23,767 nt of DNA from CAYJXK01 sp964374115 (GTDB lineage: Bacteria > Patescibacteriota > Patescibacteriia > Magasanikbacterales > UBA922). Both the position numbers and the translations under genes were made by a program. Of this stretch, positions 6,239 through 12,665 are shown in pieces; positions within the stretch are counted from its first letter, which is position 1, and every line of letters begins with the position of its first letter. Where the stretch lies: positions 1 through 23,767 of the forward strand of contig CAYJXK010000010.1 in assembly GCA_964374115.1 (NCBI GenBank), read 5' to 3'. A model generated the notes under the pieces. The model worked only from the letters and a program-made list of their open reading frames with translations, searched no databases and was not told the DNA's origin.

Positions 6239-6890
6239 ACGCCCGCATTACTCCATCCAAAAAATGCCAAAGAGCAGCCGCGGACGCCTCGACCGCGTGA
6301 GTAATTTTTTCTAGAACCGGATCTGCTGTTTCTTCCTCAAGGATCTCCCACCAACGCTCCGCATGTTCTCGATCGAGTAACGCATGCACATGGAAAAATC
6401 TAGTCCCGCGTGCATCTCGAATGCCATAATATTTTTGAAGCCCTGCGAGTTTCGATGTTGCCACCTCTGGAATCTGCGCCTCGTATGCCGCAAGGGCAGC
6501 AATACCCTCGAGTGATGATTGTTCACACAGTCGACGGAAGGTTGTTATTGTATTTGTTGTCTCTTCAAGAGGCGTCGAATGCTCCATCGCTTCGCGCGTC
6601 GTCCCGATCGTCTCACCGAATCGCAGCCAAAGCTCCCGATGGTTCTCTGCTCCCTGTTCTTCATCACACAGATTCCCCAAAATCACCTGCCGCACGAACG
6701 GATCTTCAGTTCGAGAATGAATGGCACTTAAAAATCTTGGAAATGACACCTCAAGATGATAATACTGCTCTGCATACCGGCACAATGCCTCGCGCGACAA
6801 TGTGCCAGCGCTCCATGCTTGGTAGAATGGATGCGCGAGGAGACTTTTTTTCTCTATACTGGCAAGAAGGGAGGAACGAAATGGAGACAT
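6195..6890 (-). CDS. CADD-family p-aminobenzoate synthase (PqqC/TenA-like)
   Basis: The protein matches CADD of Chlamydia, a di-metal oxygenase of the PqqC superfamily that makes p-aminobenzoate from one of its own tyrosines. Starting at the ATG at 6890 it has 231 residues, the same length as the chlamydial protein. HPFYQAW carries Tyr23, equivalent to the sacrificial Tyr27. YAEQYYHLEVSFPRFLSAIH and LCDEEQGAENH follow. The predicted metal ligands E77, H84, E137 (AYEAQIP), H169, D173 and H176 (HALLDREH) keep the CADD spacing. The frame is open back to 6935, but a promoter overlaps that stretch, so 6890 is preferred. Overlap with folP strongly supports a role in folate synthesis without the pabABC route. 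The name comes from remembered sequence similarity, and activity is inferred. Confidence 0.85.
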   Translation of the reverse strand: MSPFRSSLLASIEKKSLLAHPFYQAWSAGTLSREALCRYAEQYYHLEVSFPRFLSAIHSRTEDPFVRQVILGNLCDEEQGAENHRELWLRFGETIGTTREAMEHSTPLEETTNTITTFRRLCEQSSLEGIAALAAYEAQIPEVATSKLAGLQKYYGIRDARGTRFFHVHALLDREHAERWWEILEEETADPVLEKITHAVEASAAALWHFLDGVMRAYVCDENYGSVECHS

Positions 6891-6905
6891 AGAAAATATG
6901 GACAT

Positions 6906-6935
6906 ACTGTAGCCTATGAGGACCATGGATGTCAA
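6906..6935 (-). promoter_or_regulatory. Predicted promoter of the CADD-folPBK-endoQ operon
   Basis: On the minus strand TTGACA (6930-6935) and TACAGT (6906-6911) are 18 bp apart. Transcription would begin near 6900, only about ten bases before the chosen ATG at 6890. No Shine-Dalgarno is present, so the message would be nearly leaderless. It lies in the gap after the citryl-CoA lyase gene, which suggests that the folate operon can be expressed on its own. Confidence 0.5.
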
Positions 6936-6952
6936 TGAGACTACTCTTTATT

Positions 6953-7693
6953 TCATATGCTCCGTTCTTTTCTTCCTGTATACACAGTATCTTCTTCGGC
7001 AAGTCTTCGCAGACCATTGCCACTCATCATCTCTTCATAAATATGGGCGGTAAGCCCTGGCACGCGGCCAATGATGAAAAATGCTTTTGCCAAACGCCAA
7101 TCAAATCCCATATCAGAAATAATGGCTCCCATCGCACCATCGACATTCAAGGGAAGTTTTTTTGATGATACTGCATTGAGTGCTTCAAACACTTTGAGAG
7201 CGAACACACAATGCGCGCCAAACATTCCTGTCTCTTTCGCAATTTCAAACAAGACTTCACTTCGAGGATCATGATCCAAAATTTTATGTCCATAGCCCGG
7301 AATTCTTACTTTCTGTTCTTTAAGACTCAAAAGAAGTTTGGAAACATCTTTTTCTCCGACATGCTCTTGAAAAAATTTGGTTGCGTCCTCGATGGCACTG
7401 CCATGAAGCGTGCCGAGCGACAAAATGCCGGCGGCAAGCGCGGTGTGCAAACTGTTACCGGTTGAGACAACGGTGCGCGCGGTCATTGCCGAGGACACGC
7501 CAACCCCATGATCAATCGCGGCAGTAAACAGCGCATTCATCATGCGGGTTTGTGTTTCATTTGGTAGTTCGCCTTTTAATACCAAATAAATAACCTCGAC
7601 AAAAGATTTTTTGTGAATTAATTCCTTGAGATTATAGCCGCGGATGAGCTCTTTGCCGTCTGCGACGTGCGATATGGAAGTGGACCAGTGCAT
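6953..7693 (-). CDS. Stand-alone citryl-CoA lyase (citrate synthase-fold)
   Basis: The 246-residue protein is homologous to citrate synthase but lacks the large N-terminal part, as do citryl-CoA lyases and the C-terminal domain of ATP-citrate lyase. It cleaves citryl-CoA to acetyl-CoA and oxaloacetate. Visible catalytic elements are LHGSAIEDA (H97), GYGHKILDHDPRSE (H136 plus the basic residues after it) and LNVDGAMGAIISDMG (D185). IIGRVPGLTAHIYEE is the usual substrate-binding arginine region. The segment DHGVGVSSAMTARTVVSTGN parallels ACLY. It lies 30 bp downstream of the SucD-like alpha subunit, so the three parts of ATP-citrate lyase are encoded close together. A true citrate synthase would be about 370-430 residues long. 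Confidence 0.85.
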   Translation of the reverse strand: MHWSTSISHVADGKELIRGYNLKELIHKKSFVEVIYLVLKGELPNETQTRMMNALFTAAIDHGVGVSSAMTARTVVSTGNSLHTALAAGILSLGTLHGSAIEDATKFFQEHVGEKDVSKLLLSLKEQKVRIPGYGHKILDHDPRSEVLFEIAKETGMFGAHCVFALKVFEALNAVSSKKLPLNVDGAMGAIISDMGFDWRLAKAFFIIGRVPGLTAHIYEEMMSGNGLRRLAEEDTVYTGRKERSI

Positions 7694-7723
7694 ACATGAA
7701 AATTAAAAATTCTGAATTATAGA

Positions 7724-8635
7724 TCAAGCAAACGGCTGTATCAATTCTACAAGATCCTCATACCTTTCAGCGATCATCACTCCCACAGCCGCAAGCGCGG
7801 CTTCTTTTTCTTTCGCCCCTTTCCCGCGCTCAACAATGGCGCCGGCGTGTCCAATGTTTACGCCTTCAGGAAAGGAACTTGCAAATTTTCCACCGATATA
7901 GATTGCGAGTGGTTTGGTAAATTCCTTATTCTGAATCACATCAACAATTTCAAATTCATAACTGCCGCCGTGTTCGCCAAAGATAGCGACAACTTTTGTC
8001 TGTTCATCTTTTTCAAACAGGCGAAGGAGATCCGTGTATGTGGTCCCGATGAGAAGGTCGCCGCCGACATGAACAGCGGTACTTTGCCCAAGTCCAATTT
8101 TACGAATCTGCCATGACACTTCATTGGTCATACCGCCAGAGCGCGAAATATAGCCAATTGATCCAGGTTGGAAAATTTGATTGGCCAAATCAAGCGGTCC
8201 GCCGACAACGCCGACCCGTCCAATTCCAGGCGAGATAAACCCAAGTGAACTTGGGCCAATGATTCGAATGTTTTTTTCTTTGGCCGCGGCGAGACAATAC
8301 GCCGTGTCTTGAATGGGAATTCGCTCAGTCATCACATTGATGATTGGAATATGGTGTTCGATTGCCTCAAGCATTGCGGCTTTGGCAGCAAATGGCGGAA
8401 CATACACAGCCGATACAGAATTGAAAATTGAAAATTGATCATTGAACATTCTTATTGCCTCACTCACACTATTGAATACCGGTTTCCCTTCCACTTCCTG
8501 TCCACCTTTGCCCGGTGTCACGCCACCGATCACGTTGGTGCCGTATTCCAGCATAGCTTTCACTGCTTTTTGGCCCTCTTTGCCGGTGATGCCCTGGACG
8601 ATGACTTGGGTTTTTCTTGTGATAAGAATTGACAT
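7724..8635 (-). CDS. ATP-citrate lyase / citryl-CoA synthetase alpha subunit (SucD-like)
   Basis: This 303-residue protein has the two-domain SucD fold: a CoA-binding Rossmann domain (VIVQGITGKEGQKAVKAMLEYG) and a ligase domain with the phosphorylated histidine H263 in NIGHAGAIVE. The segment YISRSGGMTNE follows the ATP-citrate lyase version rather than the SRSGTLTYE of succinyl-CoA synthetase. Gene context with a citryl-CoA lyase and an ACL-type beta subunit supports formation of citryl-CoA from citrate, CoA and ATP. A low-complexity tract at 8418-8450 adds a few residues (FNDQFSIFN) in a surface loop. The ATG follows the predicted -10 box closely and has no Shine-Dalgarno. Succinate-CoA ligase is the alternative, and is less likely given the neighbours. 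Confidence 0.85.
   Translation of the reverse strand: MSILITRKTQVIVQGITGKEGQKAVKAMLEYGTNVIGGVTPGKGGQEVEGKPVFNSVSEAIRMFNDQFSIFNSVSAVYVPPFAAKAAMLEAIEHHIPIINVMTERIPIQDTAYCLAAAKEKNIRIIGPSSLGFISPGIGRVGVVGGPLDLANQIFQPGSIGYISRSGGMTNEVSWQIRKIGLGQSTAVHVGGDLLIGTTYTDLLRLFEKDEQTKVVAIFGEHGGSYEFEIVDVIQNKEFTKPLAIYIGGKFASSFPEGVNIGHAGAIVERGKGAKEKEAALAAVGVMIAERYEDLVELIQPFA
8418..8450. repeat. Low-complexity TTGAAAA tract inside the alpha-subunit gene
   Basis: The plus strand reads GAATTGAAAATTGAAAATTG followed by a degenerate ATCATTGAACATT. It encodes FNDQFSIFN in a region where SucD homologues are shorter. Similar GAA(T/C)T-type tracts occur at 15383-15413 and 22641-22682. Confidence 0.6.
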
Positions 8636-8871
8636 ATAGTAGACATATCATATCGGAAACCGCGAAAGCCCACAAGATAAGAACCTATATAAAGGATCTG
8701 TCGCCAGATACCATTTCTACTGAAATTTCATCATTTCGTTACGAAAACGCATTCGACCGACAGACTCATAAAATTCAACGGCGGCACGGGCATTACGACA
8801 TTCGTGGAAAACCACGTTTGCCGACCTTGCTCATGCCGCCTTCGATTTGTTGCCTCCTATAGGTTGGGGGT
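8636..8871 (-). other. Intergenic gap with small-ORF remnants
   Basis: No convincing complete gene lies here. On the minus strand a strong AGGAGG follows the stop of the orphan gene. An ATG at 8834 opens a 13-codon frame (MSKVGKRGFPRMS, stop at 8793). A one-base shift joins this to NARAAVEFYESVGRMRFRNE, which runs to a TAG at 8717. Together they could be a broken protein of about 38 residues, or chance. Confidence 0.25.
8647..8675 (-). promoter_or_regulatory. Predicted promoter of the ACL alpha / citryl-CoA lyase pair
   Basis: On the minus strand TTGTGG (8670-8675) and TATGAT (8647-8652) are 17 bp apart. The expected start point falls about five bases before the ATG at 8635, and there is no Shine-Dalgarno, so a leaderless message is likely. 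Confidence 0.45.
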
Positions 8872-9456
8872 TCACCGACGAACGATGAACGTTGCCTGGT
8901 GGAGGATTGCCTCCAAGGTGCCCGCCGCTGTTTCGTACTCGTGTGTTGTGAGAGACTGAAAACGAACCTCCTTTTTTCCCAGAGCACAACCAACCTCGAA
9001 GATCGTGCACGGCCCTTCCTGAAGAGAACTTCCCGAACGCGCCGGAAACTCTCGCCTCAAAGAGACGATTGGGTCGAATCCTGCGGGCATCATCTGAATG
9101 AGACAGTGGCGATCTGCCTCGCCAACAGGATCGTGAATGAAGGCAGAAACCGCACAGGAAACCTGCGGATTCACTACCTGACACTCAAACCGTGCGCTTC
9201 TCCGAAAATCCCGACGCAGCGTCGGGATCATGCCGAGAGGGCCAAATGGCTTGCACGAAAGCGCTTCGATGGCACACCCCTCTACTTCAAAGATGTGACT
9301 CTCACCGATGATAGTCGCACGGAGAATGAAGCCCTTCCAAGAAACTTTTCTGTGATCAAGCTCGGTCAGCTTGCTCGGATCGAAAGTTGCCCGGTCGTCT
9401 CCAAGAAACAGTGCGTACTCCGCATTTCGCGCATCCTGCTCGGCATACTCTCCCAT
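8872..9456 (-). CDS. Orphan 194-residue protein inside the ACL cluster
   Basis: I do not recognise this protein. It is soluble in appearance, with mixed alpha/beta composition, five cysteines spread along its length (in EGCAIEALSC, ECQVV, VSCAVS, RHCLIQ and PCTIFEVGC) and no membrane segment. The chosen ATG at 9456 has the best Shine-Dalgarno in the area (GGGAGGAGGG, eight bases upstream). A TTG start at 9459 would be too close to it. The gene is visibly more GC-rich than its neighbours and is bracketed by a family hairpin (9530-9589) and an intergenic remnant, which suggests insertion between the beta and alpha ACL genes. A 21-bp palindrome (9208-9228) lies in frame within it. The open frame on the opposite strand has an unnatural composition and was dismissed. 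Confidence 0.6.
   Translation of the reverse strand: MGEYAEQDARNAEYALFLGDDRATFDPSKLTELDHRKVSWKGFILRATIIGESHIFEVEGCAIEALSCKPFGPLGMIPTLRRDFRRSARFECQVVNPQVSCAVSAFIHDPVGEADRHCLIQMMPAGFDPIVSLRREFPARSGSSLQEGPCTIFEVGCALGKKEVRFQSLTTHEYETAAGTLEAILHQATFIVRR
9208..9228. repeat. 21-bp palindrome inside the orphan gene
   Basis: Arms of ten bases (ATCCCGACGC and its complement) surround a single A. The element is read as part of MIPTLRRDFR. It is another example of a compact palindrome embedded in coding sequence in this window. Confidence 0.55.
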
Positions 9457-9529
9457 CAAGACGCCCTCCTCCCCCGAAACTTCGGGGCGCTGCGATCTTT
9501 CCGCCCTATGCGAAAAAGATAAGATAGAT

Positions 9530-9589
9530 TTAGGACTTTTGCGTTTGCTTCATCGGCGCTCCTGAGAGAGGCAAACGCGAAAGTCCTAA
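9530..9589. repeat. Short member of the dispersed hairpin family
   Basis: The arms TTAGGACTTTTGCGTTTGC (9530-9548) and GCAAACGCGAAAGTCCTAA (9571-9589) pair over 19 positions with one T-G. On the minus strand the element reads TTAGGA, four variable bases, CGCGTTTGCCTCTC, then GCGCCGAT before the right arm. Those end sequences recur in the long element at 2471-2658. It lies 24 bases after the stop of the ACL beta gene and could also act as a terminator or processing site. Confidence 0.75.
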
Positions 9590-9613
9590 GATTATATGAT
9601 ACGCCCCTCTGTG

Positions 9614-10801
9614 TCAAGCAACGTGTGAATAAATCATATCAGCGAGCACTTTCGCAGTATCACTCATCGATGTTTCTTTTCCAAATAATTTTATTTTCAG
9701 ATTATTTCGTTCTCCGCATGCTTGCATAAGCGCCATTCCCTCTTTTTCGAATGGTCCCGCCCGACGAACGACGATGGGGTATGTGGGCTTGATCTCATCA
9801 AACGCGTCGACAATACCGTGGAATGTCTCCTCCACATTTGTAAAATTGGCAACACCGCCCGCGATCCACAGTCCCCGAAGCGCGGGTTTTGACAGAACAA
9901 TTTTTGCAAGTTGATAGACTTTTTCCCGTGGAGGATTGCCTGAGTATTCGGTGTAATTGGCAGGTTTGAGTCCAGTCGTAATCAGGGCGTCCATATTGGC
10001 AATACTTGCGCCGCCACCTGCAAATAGAATTGCGATGTCCCCTTCCATCTCAATATATTTCCCTGCCGTCCCACGGTAATATCCTTCGCCTTCATCAATT
10101 TTTTTAGCCAAAATTTCTCGCTCGGTTGGTGGCCGTCCCATCATGGTGCGTGGTTCAAGAGCTTCCCATTCTTTGTGGCGATAACATGCATCGTCGTCAA
10201 TCGCGACTTTGGCGTCCGCCGCGATCCATCGGCCGTCCGTGGTTTTTACGAGAGGATTAATTTCGACGAGGCGACAATCTTCTTGGAGGAACATGTGCCA
10301 TAATTTCTCGAAAATATTCATCACATGCGGCTGTAGAGACGCATTGCAATGCGTCTCTACATTGTGGGACCGAATATCCAACAGCACCTTTACAATATCG
10401 TTTTCCAGAACATCTTCAATATCCATTCCTCCTTTTGGTGAATAGATACGTACAGACTGTTTTTTATTCGTGTCGTAGGTGATCGAAAGATAGTGTTCTT
10501 CTGCAATATCAAACTTTTCCTCGATGAGCACAGATGCGACGTGTTGGTTATTTAATTTTTCTCGAAACAATCCTTGAGCCGCCGAATCCGCCTCTTCGAC
10601 GGACATGCAAAACTTAATTCCTCCGCTTTTGCCACGTTTGCCAGACAAAATTTGTGCTTTCACCACGACGTTTTGAACTCCCAGTGATCCATACGCAGCC
10701 CGAGCATCCTCACCGCGACGCACAACAACACCCCGCGGCGTCCCAATGCCATGTTTTTGAAATAATTGTTTGCCTTCGTGTTCGTAGAGGTTCATATCCA
10801 T
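9614..10801 (-). CDS. ATP-citrate lyase beta subunit (SucC-like ATP-grasp with citrate-binding domain)
   Basis: The 395-residue protein begins like SucC (NLYEHEGKQLFQKHGI; VVKAQILSGKRGKSGGIKF) and carries the ATP-grasp metal site LVEINPLVKT...AADAKVAIDD. Its C-terminal half is of ATP-citrate lyase type. AGGGASIANMDAL, NYTEYSGNPP, GGVANFTNV (residues 316-322, with N319 and T321) and VVRRAGP (R346, R347) match the citrate-contacting loop and arginine of human ACLY. Succinyl-CoA synthetase lacks them. It should activate citrate with ATP and CoA together with the SucD-like subunit. A 30-bp perfect palindrome lies in frame near residue 152. The start overlaps the end of the pseudouridine synthase gene by 10 nt, so the gene is probably cotranscribed with the upstream operon. 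Confidence 0.87.
   Translation of the reverse strand: MDMNLYEHEGKQLFQKHGIGTPRGVVVRRGEDARAAYGSLGVQNVVVKAQILSGKRGKSGGIKFCMSVEEADSAAQGLFREKLNNQHVASVLIEEKFDIAEEHYLSITYDTNKKQSVRIYSPKGGMDIEDVLENDIVKVLLDIRSHNVETHCNASLQPHVMNIFEKLWHMFLQEDCRLVEINPLVKTTDGRWIAADAKVAIDDDACYRHKEWEALEPRTMMGRPPTEREILAKKIDEGEGYYRGTAGKYIEMEGDIAILFAGGGASIANMDALITTGLKPANYTEYSGNPPREKVYQLAKIVLSKPALRGLWIAGGVANFTNVEETFHGIVDAFDEIKPTYPIVVRRAGPFEKEGMALMQACGERNNLKIKLFGKETSMSDTAKVLADMIYSHVA
10332..10361. repeat. 30-bp perfect palindrome inside the ACL beta gene
   Basis: The arms TGTAGAGACGCATTG and CAATGCGTCTCTACA are exact complements with no loop. The stretch encodes part of VETHCNASLQ, between the N-terminal domain and the EINPL segment. 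Palindromes with GTAGAGACGC arms are, from memory, spread in other bacterial genomes as repeats, so this looks like an in-frame repeat insertion. Confidence 0.75.
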
Positions 10802-11442
10802 TCTTTAGGTATCTCTATTTCAACTGTCTCCCATTCATCTTTTGTCGCGAGCTTGAATGTAAGTGATGCCGCGCACAGTGCAATCCCAAATGGTGATAGA
10901 GGCCCACCGTATTTTACATCCCCGACTATAGGGTGTCCAATATGGGCAAGTTGTGCGCGGATCTGATGCGAGCGACCGGTTTTGAGCTTTATTTTTAGAA
11001 GAGATGCCGATTTCCCACTCTTTTGAACTTCATACGACAACTCTGCTTTTACTGCACCCTCTTCTGCCCGATCATACACCTTCACCACATTCTGCTTCGC
11101 GTCCTTTTTCACATAATGAATAAGCGCCTTGGACTTTTCTTTTGGTACTCCCTCCACAAGCGCGTGATACACTTTTTTCACGGTATGATTGCGAAATTGT
11201 TCGGACAACCGTGCGGCACCTTTGCTCGTCTTTCCAAAAACAATTATTCCAGACACTGGCCGATCGAGCCGATGCGCCATGCCCAAAAAAACATTCCCAG
11301 GTTTTTGATATGTTTGCTTCAAATAATATTTCACCTGATCCATCAACGTAGGATCCCTTGTTTTATCTCCTTGCACCAACATGCCGGCGGGTTTGTAGAC
11401 CCCGATGATGTGGTTGTCTTCATAGAGAACCCGCAATTCCAT
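10792..11442 (-). CDS. RluA-family RNA pseudouridine synthase
   Basis: The enzyme isomerises uridine to pseudouridine in rRNA or tRNA. The 216-residue protein is compact, with no N-terminal S4 domain. It shows VLYEDNHIIGVYKPAGMLVQG, the catalytic motif AHRLDRPVSGIIVFGKT with its aspartate, the LKTGRSHQIRAQLAHIGHPIVGD stretch and a short C-terminal beta segment. This fits the RluA/RluC/RluD group, but the target position cannot be read from sequence. It follows the methyltransferase gene by six bases and overlaps the ACL beta gene, so it is part of a long minus-strand operon. Confidence 0.92.
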   Translation of the reverse strand: MELRVLYEDNHIIGVYKPAGMLVQGDKTRDPTLMDQVKYYLKQTYQKPGNVFLGMAHRLDRPVSGIIVFGKTSKGAARLSEQFRNHTVKKVYHALVEGVPKEKSKALIHYVKKDAKQNVVKVYDRAEEGAVKAELSYEVQKSGKSASLLKIKLKTGRSHQIRAQLAHIGHPIVGDVKYGGPLSPFGIALCAASLTFKLATKDEWETVEIEIPKEWI

Positions 11443-11448
11443 ATACTG

Positions 11449-12333
11449 TCAAAAAAATGCGCGAGCAAAAATGCCAGCCGGCAACAGTCGTCCATGTGCC
11501 CCTTCCTCCCGAATCGTCAGTTCACCAATTTCTCTATTCCCTCCTCGATCTGCGAGGATTCCTTTCAGCGCATTTCCATACCCAATCGCCGAATACCCGG
11601 ACGCATACCCGTTGATCAAAAAAAAGAGAGGCCGATCTGATAACAGTTGAAGACACAAATCAAGGAGCGGCAAAAAATCTTTCTCTATTTTCCACAATTC
11701 TTTCTTTGGCCCATGCCCAAATGCGGGGGGGTCTAGAATGATGCCATCATAGCGTCGGCCGCGTTTGATCTCTCGTTTCACAAATGTGGTGACATCATCG
11801 AGAATCCATCGCACTGGTTTTTCAGAAAACCCTGAAAGAACCGCGTTATCTCTCGCCCATGTGAGCGCTCCTTTTGACGCGTCCACATGCGCCACCGAAG
11901 CCCCCACTCGCGCACAGGCCAATGTTGCCCCACCCGTATATCCAAACAAATTCAAAATTTGAATAAGTTTTCGGCTTTCGATTTTCTGTTTTTGAATTTT
12001 TTCTTCCATCCAAAACCAATTCGATAATTGTTCTGGAAAAACCCCGACATGTTTAAATGCCGATGGTCGAATCCAAAACTGCAATCCCCCAAACTCCATC
12101 TGCCATCGTTCAGGAATTTTCTTGCGAAATTGCCAGCCGCTTTTTTCTCCCTCACGAGAAAAATACGCGTCAGCTCTCTCCCATTCTTTTTGAGACAGAC
12201 GTTTTCTCCACAATGCTTGCGGATCTGAACGAGAAATCATTACGTCTCCAAAACGCTCCAATTTTTCTCCATCGCCAGAGTCAAGAAGTCTGTAGCCTTC
12301 TGTTGGAGTGGTAATGAGTGTCTGATATATCAT
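11449..12333 (-). CDS. SAM-dependent methyltransferase (RlmI/RlmK-like)
   Basis: The 294-residue protein has a class I Rossmann methyltransferase core. ILNLFGYTGGATLACARVGA is the SAM-binding glycine loop, HVDASKGALTWARDNAVLSG is the acidic strand after it, and RWILDDVTTFVKRE precedes the catalytic segment GIILDPPAFGHG. The DPPAFG motif and the layout match bacterial 23S rRNA cytosine or guanine methyltransferases of the RlmI/RlmK group, though the PUA domain of RlmI is not evident. A run of seven C encodes part of DPPAF. Its ATG overlaps the stop of the GNAT gene (ATGA). With the adjacent pseudouridine synthase it suggests an RNA-modification pair. The substrate is inferred. Confidence 0.82.
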   Translation of the reverse strand: MIYQTLITTPTEGYRLLDSGDGEKLERFGDVMISRSDPQALWRKRLSQKEWERADAYFSREGEKSGWQFRKKIPERWQMEFGGLQFWIRPSAFKHVGVFPEQLSNWFWMEEKIQKQKIESRKLIQILNLFGYTGGATLACARVGASVAHVDASKGALTWARDNAVLSGFSEKPVRWILDDVTTFVKREIKRGRRYDGIILDPPAFGHGPKKELWKIEKDFLPLLDLCLQLLSDRPLFFLINGYASGYSAIGYGNALKGILADRGGNREIGELTIREEGAHGRLLPAGIFARAFF

Positions 12334-12665
12334 ACAAAATCTAATCGAAACTCTATCCCATATTTTTTAAACCCAGCTCGCTCATACCATACATGGACGT
12401 CTGTCCTTTCAGAGCGACTCGTGCCAATCAGTTTGTAACATCCACAGGCTTTGGCTTCATCAATGACAGATTGGAGCAAACCGCCCCCAATCCCTTTGCT
12501 TCGGTATGTTTCTTCGACAAAGAGATCTTCAAGAAGCCCATATGGCTGTGCATGCAGATCATTATAGATAAGATAGAGATACGCACGACCAACCACCCGA
12601 CCATTCTCTTCGGCGATACACTTGATGGCGTGTGAGCGATGTTCTTCGATTTTTTTTATTTCCAT
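12330..12665 (-). CDS. GNAT acetyltransferase, possibly GNA1-like
   Basis: The 111-residue protein is a minimal GNAT fold that transfers acetyl from acetyl-CoA to an amine. LLEDLFVEETYRSKGIGGGLLQSVIDEAKA contains the CoA-binding RxxGxG loop. The ACGCYKLIGTS strand and VWYERAGFKKYGIEFRLDF end resemble eukaryotic glucosamine-6-phosphate N-acetyltransferase (GCYK and FYEKCGF). It overlaps yvcK by 10 nt and the methyltransferase gene by 4 nt. Because the nearby GlmU-like protein has no acetyltransferase domain, this GNAT could supply the missing acetylation step in UDP-GlcNAc synthesis. That is a hypothesis. Many small GNATs share these motifs. Confidence 0.8.
   Translation of the reverse strand: MEIKKIEEHRSHAIKCIAEENGRVVGRAYLYLIYNDLHAQPYGLLEDLFVEETYRSKGIGGGLLQSVIDEAKACGCYKLIGTSRSERTDVHVWYERAGFKKYGIEFRLDFV

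Noticed and set aside
5690..6304. 204-codon plus-strand frame opposite folP
   Set aside because: It is a shadow of a clearly conserved gene. The composition is His/Arg/Asn-rich and unlike a real protein.
6953..7693. Citrate synthase
   Set aside because: At 246 residues it lacks the large N-terminal region. The size and start match citryl-CoA lyases.
8899..9522. 207-codon plus-strand frame opposite the orphan gene
   Set aside because: It has an odd composition rich in Arg, Cys and Ser, no ribosome site, and lies antisense to a frame with a strong Shine-Dalgarno.
7724..10801. Plain succinyl-CoA synthetase (sucCD)
   Set aside because: The beta subunit has GGVANFTNV and VRRAGP, the alpha subunit has SRSGGMTNE, and a citryl-CoA lyase is adjacent. 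These fit ATP-citrate lyase better.
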